Source of the DNA: Candidatus Zhuqueibacterota bacterium
Lineage (GTDB): Bacteria > Zhuqueibacterota > Zhuqueibacteria > Thermofontimicrobiales > Thiofontviventaceae
Reading direction: 5' to 3'
NCBI GenBank assembly: GCA_016931935.1
Contig: JAFGDW010000166.1
Span: forward strand, 1 to 51,008
DNA length: 51,008 nt
The notes below the pieces were generated by a model that saw only the letters and a list, made by a program, of their open reading frames with translations, had not been told where the DNA came from and did no database searches. The translations under genes and the position numbers were made by a program. This document shows, one piece after another, positions 47,237 through 51,008 of this stretch (position 1 is its first letter; the number at the start of each line of letters is the position of its first letter).

Positions 47237-47701
47237 ATGCCAGTGACATTCAGATGTAAACACTGTCAGCAGAACAAACCTATCAATCCCAAGCGAAAAG
47301 GGAACCAGACGTATTGTAGTGATCCTGCATGCCAGCGCGCTCGAAAAGCAGCCTGGCAAAAACAGCGCATGGCACATGATGACGACTATTGTATATCGCA
47401 ACGCACGGCTGTTAGGCAGTGGCGAAAAAATAAACCCGATCATGACTACCAGGCGCAGTATCGAAAAAATCATGCCGATGATGCCGAACGTAATCGCATG
47501 CAACAACAGCTCCGAAATCAGAAACGCAGCAAAAATTCGTTGGGCGAAATGGATCCAACAATCGACGCACTTCCAATAAACGAATCGGACATTTATAAGC
47601 TGACCCCCATCAAATCCGATGATGCCGGAAAGATTGTAAAAATGGACGTGTTATTGCTTACTATTAACGCTTCAAGGATAATCCGCTATTTGTCCGCCTG
47701 A
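47237..47701 (+). CDS. Zinc-ribbon protein associated with mobile elements
   Basis: This 154-aa basic protein has a CKHC pair (residues 7-10) and a YCSDPACQRARKAAW segment that together could bind zinc and DNA. A long stretch rich in Gln, Arg and Lys follows. Proteins of this type commonly lie beside transposases. The last 30 residues look different and begin within a repeat (GATTGTAAAAATGGAC), so the original C-terminus may have been altered by an insertion. It is the first of three plus-strand genes leading to the IS110 transposase. Confidence 0.7.
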   Translation: MPVTFRCKHCQQNKPINPKRKGNQTYCSDPACQRARKAAWQKQRMAHDDDYCISQRTAVRQWRKNKPDHDYQAQYRKNHADDAERNRMQQQLRNQKRSKNSLGEMDPTIDALPINESDIYKLTPIKSDDAGKIVKMDVLLLTINASRIIRYLSA

Positions 47702-47715
47702 TTGTAAAAATGGAC
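47632..47715. repeat. Pair of 16-bp direct repeats and an inverted partner
   Basis: GATTGTAAAAATGGAC occurs at 47632-47647 and again exactly at 47700-47715. Just after it, the inverted string CCATTTTTAC (about 47738-47747) matches GTAAAAATGG. Repeated ends like this are typical of transposon termini or transposase-binding sites. Confidence 0.6.
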
Positions 47716-47776
47716 CATATTGATTTTCTCCCATTTTTACGCGATATTGAGTGCAGTACTATTCAGGGAGCGTTGT

Positions 47777-48187
47777 ATGACTCAAAAATCGTTAATTATG
47801 CCGGAACTCCGGCGAACGATCCACCCACCGTTAGCCTGGGTTGACAGGCGCTTTCTGTTTCACGGCTTTTTCGCCGACCTTGTGCCGGATGAACTGGTGT
47901 TGTACTTTTTCCTGATCCTGGTGGCCGATCGTGATGGCTTGAGTTTTTATAGCTACGATAAAATCTGCCAGCTTTTGAAAATGGATGTGGATAGCTACAT
48001 CAACGCCCGGAACGGATTAATCCGGAAACAATTGATTGCCTTTGACAACGCAGTGTTTCAGGTATTATCCTTGCCGCAACGTCAAACTCGGGCACAGCCA
48101 ACGTCGTTGCCAACAGATTCACACCAAACCGATTTTCAAGCGATGGCACAGCTATTCGCTAACCTGAAACAGCACAAAGACCCTTGA
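47777..48187 (+). CDS. Small helix-turn-helix (replication-initiator or DnaD-like) accessory protein
   Basis: This protein of about 136 aa has a winged-helix-like region (DELVLYFFLILVADRDGLSFYSYDKICQ), similar in shape to DnaD- or RepA-type domains, and a Gln-rich C-terminus. The ATG at 47777 has GGGAG 7 nt upstream; a longer frame is open from 47720. The stop codon is followed at once by another TGA and then by the structured leader of the IS110 transposase. Its family is uncertain. Confidence 0.6.
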   Translation: MTQKSLIMPELRRTIHPPLAWVDRRFLFHGFFADLVPDELVLYFFLILVADRDGLSFYSYDKICQLLKMDVDSYINARNGLIRKQLIAFDNAVFQVLSLPQRQTRAQPTSLPTDSHQTDFQAMAQLFANLKQHKDP

Positions 48188-48189
48188 TG

Positions 48190-48345
48190 ATGGCCTGAGA
48201 GAGAACGCTCATTTTTAGCGTGGGCCATGAGCCCGAAGCTCAGATTGTTACTCTCGGCCTATCGTTTAAATTTGAATGAAGTATCTGAGGCGCCTGCACA
48301 GCGTGGGCAGAGCCTGAATTTTCACGAGCATAAATGACGATAGCG
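48190..48345 (+). ncRNA. Predicted IS110 bridge RNA region
   Basis: The leader before the transposase folds into two successive domains. In the first, GGCCTGAGAG (48192-48201) pairs with CTCTCGGCC (48251-48259) through one bulge and encloses an ACGCT/AGCGT hairpin (48205-48221). In the second, CTATCGT (48259-48265) pairs with ACGATAG (48337-48343) and encloses a GC-rich inner part with CTGC/GCAG pairing. IS110 elements express a bridge RNA from this side of the transposase gene, with a target-binding and a donor-binding loop. The guide bases are not assigned. Confidence 0.5.
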
Positions 48346-48392
48346 CATGGGAGTGTCCTCTCAGATGTCAACGAACAATGGAGAATTCAGAT

Positions 48393-49613
48393 ATGAATTA
48401 TGATATGCTGTTTATTGGCGTTGATGTCAGCAAACAAAAACATGATGTGGCGCTGATGAACGAACACAAAACCTGCGTTCAGCACCCGTTTGTGATCAGA
48501 GAAAACCGCGCCGGCTTTTCATCCCTGGTGGACCGGCTTGCTTCCCTGAAAGCAACCTATCACACCAAATCGTTTAATATCGGTATGGAAGCTACCGGTG
48601 ATTATTGGAAAAACTTGTTTCACTTCCTGAGTCGCTTTTCCGATTATATTCCCGTTGTCATTAATCCTGTCAAGACCCGGGCATTTGCCAAAACAGAACT
48701 CCGGCGCGCCAAAACCGATGCCGTTAATGCCAAAGACATTGCCTTGTTTTTAGTGGAAAAGCGAACCCCAAAATCGTATTATCGTGCACCGGTTTTTGAC
48801 AATATCAAAGATATGGATACCCAGGTTCAGGCGTTTAATAAACAACTTACCATGACGACCAACCGACTGCGGATTGAGCTGGGCAAGGTCGCACCGGAAA
48901 TTGAACAATCGGTCCGGAATATCCGGTCAAAACAACTCCTGGCTCTATTAATGCATTTTCCAACCGCCGCAGCCATTACACAGGCATCGCTGCCGGAATT
49001 GAGCGCCATCCGCTTCGGCAATAAAAAACGACGGATTTTACCGGCCTTCTTCCTGAAACTACAGGAACTGTCTCAAGAGAGCATCGCCTATAAATCGGAA
49101 ATCGGCGTCGGGGCGGTTGTCCAGTCGCTCGTACGAACGATTCTCCATTTCCAGATGGAAGTTGAATCGCTCAAACGAAACATGACTCAACTTTATGAGC
49201 ATACAACCAGTAACAATGCTGCCTTCCTTTCATCGGTAAAAGGTATCTCAAACGATACCGCCATCGTCTTAGATGCCTATTTCGGCGACCTCCAGCGCTT
49301 TAATAATGCGAAACAATTTGTCGCATTTTTTGGCATGAATCCAGTGATTAACCAGTCTGGTAATCAAACGAACCGAAATTCGTACCTTGAGAAAAAAGGA
49401 AGCGCTGCTGTTCGGCGTAAGCTCTTTTATATCACACTAACGCTTATCAGGGAACAGGTTGAACCGTTCAGCAGCTTTTACAAACGTCTCATCGTTAAGG
49501 GTAAACCCAAACTGGTGGCAATTGGTGCGACGATGAGAAAATTACTTGGCATCATGTTTCAGATGATTGTTAATCAACAAAAATTCGATCCCGATAGATA
49601 TAAAAATTCTTAA
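48393..49613 (+). CDS. IS110-family transposase/recombinase
   Basis: This protein of about 406 aa has the N-terminal RuvC-like DEDD domain: Asp in FIGVDVSKQKHD, Glu in MEATGDYW, and Asp in AKTDAVNAKD. The C-terminal Tnp_20 domain has a catalytic Ser region in INQSGNQTNRNSYLEKKG followed by AAVRRKLF. It catalyses RNA-guided recombination for the element. The ATG at 48393 is preferred because GGAG lies about 9 nt upstream; an ATG at 48378 is in frame. The frame is intact, so the element may be active. Confidence 0.92.
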   Translation: MNYDMLFIGVDVSKQKHDVALMNEHKTCVQHPFVIRENRAGFSSLVDRLASLKATYHTKSFNIGMEATGDYWKNLFHFLSRFSDYIPVVINPVKTRAFAKTELRRAKTDAVNAKDIALFLVEKRTPKSYYRAPVFDNIKDMDTQVQAFNKQLTMTTNRLRIELGKVAPEIEQSVRNIRSKQLLALLMHFPTAAAITQASLPELSAIRFGNKKRRILPAFFLKLQELSQESIAYKSEIGVGAVVQSLVRTILHFQMEVESLKRNMTQLYEHTTSNNAAFLSSVKGISNDTAIVLDAYFGDLQRFNNAKQFVAFFGMNPVINQSGNQTNRNSYLEKKGSAAVRRKLFYITLTLIREQVEPFSSFYKRLIVKGKPKLVAIGATMRKLLGIMFQMIVNQQKFDPDRYKNS

Positions 49614-49781
49614 CTTTCTACTTGATTTTTAATATAGTATCTGATATATGTTCATAATCATTTAATTTATTTATACGCTATTTACAAAGAATGCAGGTAT
49701 GAGAAGAGTTATTGCATTACTATTCGTTTTGAAAATCATAAAATAAATCGTATAAATATTCGATGATGTCGAAAGGTTATA

Positions 49782-50651
49782 ATGACTCAAATTAAACTGA
49801 AGCACCTTAACACATATTTTCATGTCGCAATAATCGCGATTCTCATTGTTGTTATGTACTATCCAATCATCATTGATCTCGTCGATCAATGGTTAAATGA
49901 TTCCAATTATTCACACGGTTTATTAATACCATTGATTGCCGGCTATTTTATTTGGCAGAAACGCGATCAGCTAAAAAAAATAAATGTACATAAATCCAAT
50001 ATTGGATTGATTGTTTTATTAGGCGGATTAGTCATAAATATTGCAGGTACTGCTGCAGCCGAGTTTTTTACAGTGCGGTTATCCTTGATTATTGTCATTA
50101 TTGGAATCCTGATATATTTCTATGGATTGGAATTATTTAAAACCATTTGGTTTCCGTTGCTATTTCTGTTTTTCATGGTTCCGTTACCCTATGTGATATA
50201 TTATGCAATTACATTTCCGATGCAGTTGCTATCAACAAAACTATCTGCGGCTGTGCTGCAATTTACAGGATTTTCAATTCTACGGCAGGGCAATATCATT
50301 CATCTCCCGAATTACTCGCTTGAAGTTGTTGAAGCGTGCAGCGGACTGCGTTCATTAATGACCCTGACAGCACTGGGCGCTGCATTGGCATATCTGACTC
50401 AGAAAAATATCTTTACTGGTGTGGGATTGTTTTTATTGTCGATTCCAATAGCTATTATCGCCAATGTGATACGCATTATTATTACAGCGATTGGTGCATA
50501 TTTGATTAGTCCCAAATTTGCGGATGGTTTTTTGCATGAAGCATCCGGATTGGTGGTGTTTATGGTGGGCTTTATCTCGCTGGGGATTGCCGGATTGATC
50601 TTGAGACGGTTGACGGAACGGCGGGGAATGGAGGGAGCGATTGATGCATAG
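49782..50651 (+). CDS. Exosortase (PEP-CTERM sorting transpeptidase)
   Basis: This 289-aa membrane protein has about eight helices and the three catalytic residues of the exosortase/archaeosortase family: Cys186 in EACSGLRSL, Arg231 in NVIRII and His252 in LHEASG. It would cleave at the PEP motif of substrates such as the protein at 33406-34074 and transfer them to a surface acceptor. Its genomic companions (EpsI, CPBP protease, VanZ-like, ACP, acyl-CoA ligase) lie 11-18 kb away, with the helicase genes and the IS110 element in between. GAAAGG lies a few nt before the ATG. Confidence 0.93.
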   Translation: MTQIKLKHLNTYFHVAIIAILIVVMYYPIIIDLVDQWLNDSNYSHGLLIPLIAGYFIWQKRDQLKKINVHKSNIGLIVLLGGLVINIAGTAAAEFFTVRLSLIIVIIGILIYFYGLELFKTIWFPLLFLFFMVPLPYVIYYAITFPMQLLSTKLSAAVLQFTGFSILRQGNIIHLPNYSLEVVEACSGLRSLMTLTALGAALAYLTQKNIFTGVGLFLLSIPIAIIANVIRIIITAIGAYLISPKFADGFLHEASGLVVFMVGFISLGIAGLILRRLTERRGMEGAIDA

Positions 50652-50782
50652 CGCAGAGGGCATAGCGCATAGTGTAAAACGGATAATGTAAAAGGTGATC
50701 GGTCATCGGTAATCGGGACAAAAAGTCTTTATTATGAATAATGATTCATTCCTCGTTAAGGTTAAGAATGTGACATAACCAG

Positions 50783-50815
50783 ACCGATGCCATCGCTTTG
50801 AGCGATTGCATCGGT
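50783..50815. repeat. GC-rich hairpin repeat
   Basis: ACCGATGC (50783-50790) pairs with GCATCGGT (50808-50815) and inside it ATCGCT pairs with AGCGAT. It resembles the GCGATAG hairpin at 39180-39210, also near a string containing ATTATGAA. The rest of 50652-51008 has no recognised gene. Confidence 0.6.
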
Positions 50816-51008
50816 AACATCGTTATATTACAAACTTACCTTTAACATGTAGTATATTGACTAATTGTTCAGAAAAAGTGATACCTAAATTAATCAAAAA
50901 TATATTTTATCAAGTGTTACTTAGTGCCTGAACGAAAACCCATGAAAAGTGAAGAATTTTCATAAACAAACGCATAAAATTTTAGCGCGCATAATTGGGT
51001 ATTGTCCA

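Noticed and set aside
47156..47506. 116-codon minus-strand hydrophobic frame overlapping the zinc-ribbon gene
   Set aside because: It is antisense to the better-supported zinc-ribbon gene with its CxxC pairs; the hydrophobicity comes from the reversed Lys/Gln-rich codons.
48188..48333. Open frame continuing past two tandem TGA codons after the helix-turn-helix gene, which with a tRNA-Sec in the genome might suggest selenocysteine readthrough
   Set aside because: About 50 open codons can occur by chance, two successive TGA codons would both have to be read, the peptide has no selenoprotein features, and the DNA is better explained as the structured IS110 leader.

Overview
The window is AT-rich, gene-dense bacterial DNA. 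It probably comes from an uncultured or anaerobic member of the FCB superphylum (Calditrichota, KSB1 or Marinimicrobia-like). The main evidence is an exported M1 peptidase whose C-terminus carries a type IX secretion sorting domain with a YPNPFN motif. Other clues are a large anaerobic-type respiratory operon and a selenocysteine tRNA. No ribosomal or other phylogenetic marker is present, so the placement is tentative.

Layout. (1) 106-11508, plus strand: a small lipoprotein, then four consecutive hybrid histidine kinases. The second keeps its phospho-acceptor His but has lost its ATP-binding motifs, so it looks like a pseudokinase in a phosphorelay. A MITE-like inverted-repeat element lies before the fourth kinase. 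(2) 11636-15932: an ECF-type S-component-like membrane protein, a tetraheme cytochrome c, the T9SS-sorted M1 peptidase and an SDR39U1 epimerase. (3) 16032-28570, minus strand: a 13-gene operon. It encodes a Tat-exported NHL propeller, a small anchored protein, a duplicated-repeat transporter, a previously easily missed 49-aa membrane protein, two ferredoxin/FMN membrane proteins, a PsrB/PsrC/PsrA-like (Qrc-like) module, a heptaheme cytochrome, a tail-anchored ferredoxin and a fumarate-reductase-like FrdB/FrdA pair. Two strong hairpins sit between its genes. (4) 28895-31393: a POT-family transporter, a zinc-ribbon protein and tRNA-Sec. (5) 31544-38417 plus 49782-50651: a dispersed exosortase/PEP-CTERM locus (VanZ-like, CPBP protease, PEP-CTERM substrate, EpsI, sugar epimerase, acyl-CoA ligase, acyl carrier protein and, 11 kb away, the exosortase). 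(6) 39294-46496: an AddAB-like helicase pair that seems to lack nuclease activity in both subunits. (7) 47237-49613: an IS110-family element with two accessory genes and a structured leader that looks like a bridge RNA.

How the genes fit together. The respiratory operon combines periplasmic parts (Tat-exported CISM oxidoreductase, four-cluster FeS protein, heptaheme cytochrome), quinone-reactive membrane parts (NrfD-like) and cytoplasmic parts (FrdAB-like flavoprotein, ferredoxins). A NosR-like FMN/ferredoxin membrane protein and a transporter are included. This suggests one unit that links periplasmic electron exchange to a cytoplasmic reductase of a fumarate-like substrate imported by the transporter. 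That link is inferred from gene content only. Exosortase and T9SS sorting signals in the same 51 kb imply two independent C-terminal surface-sorting systems in one cell.
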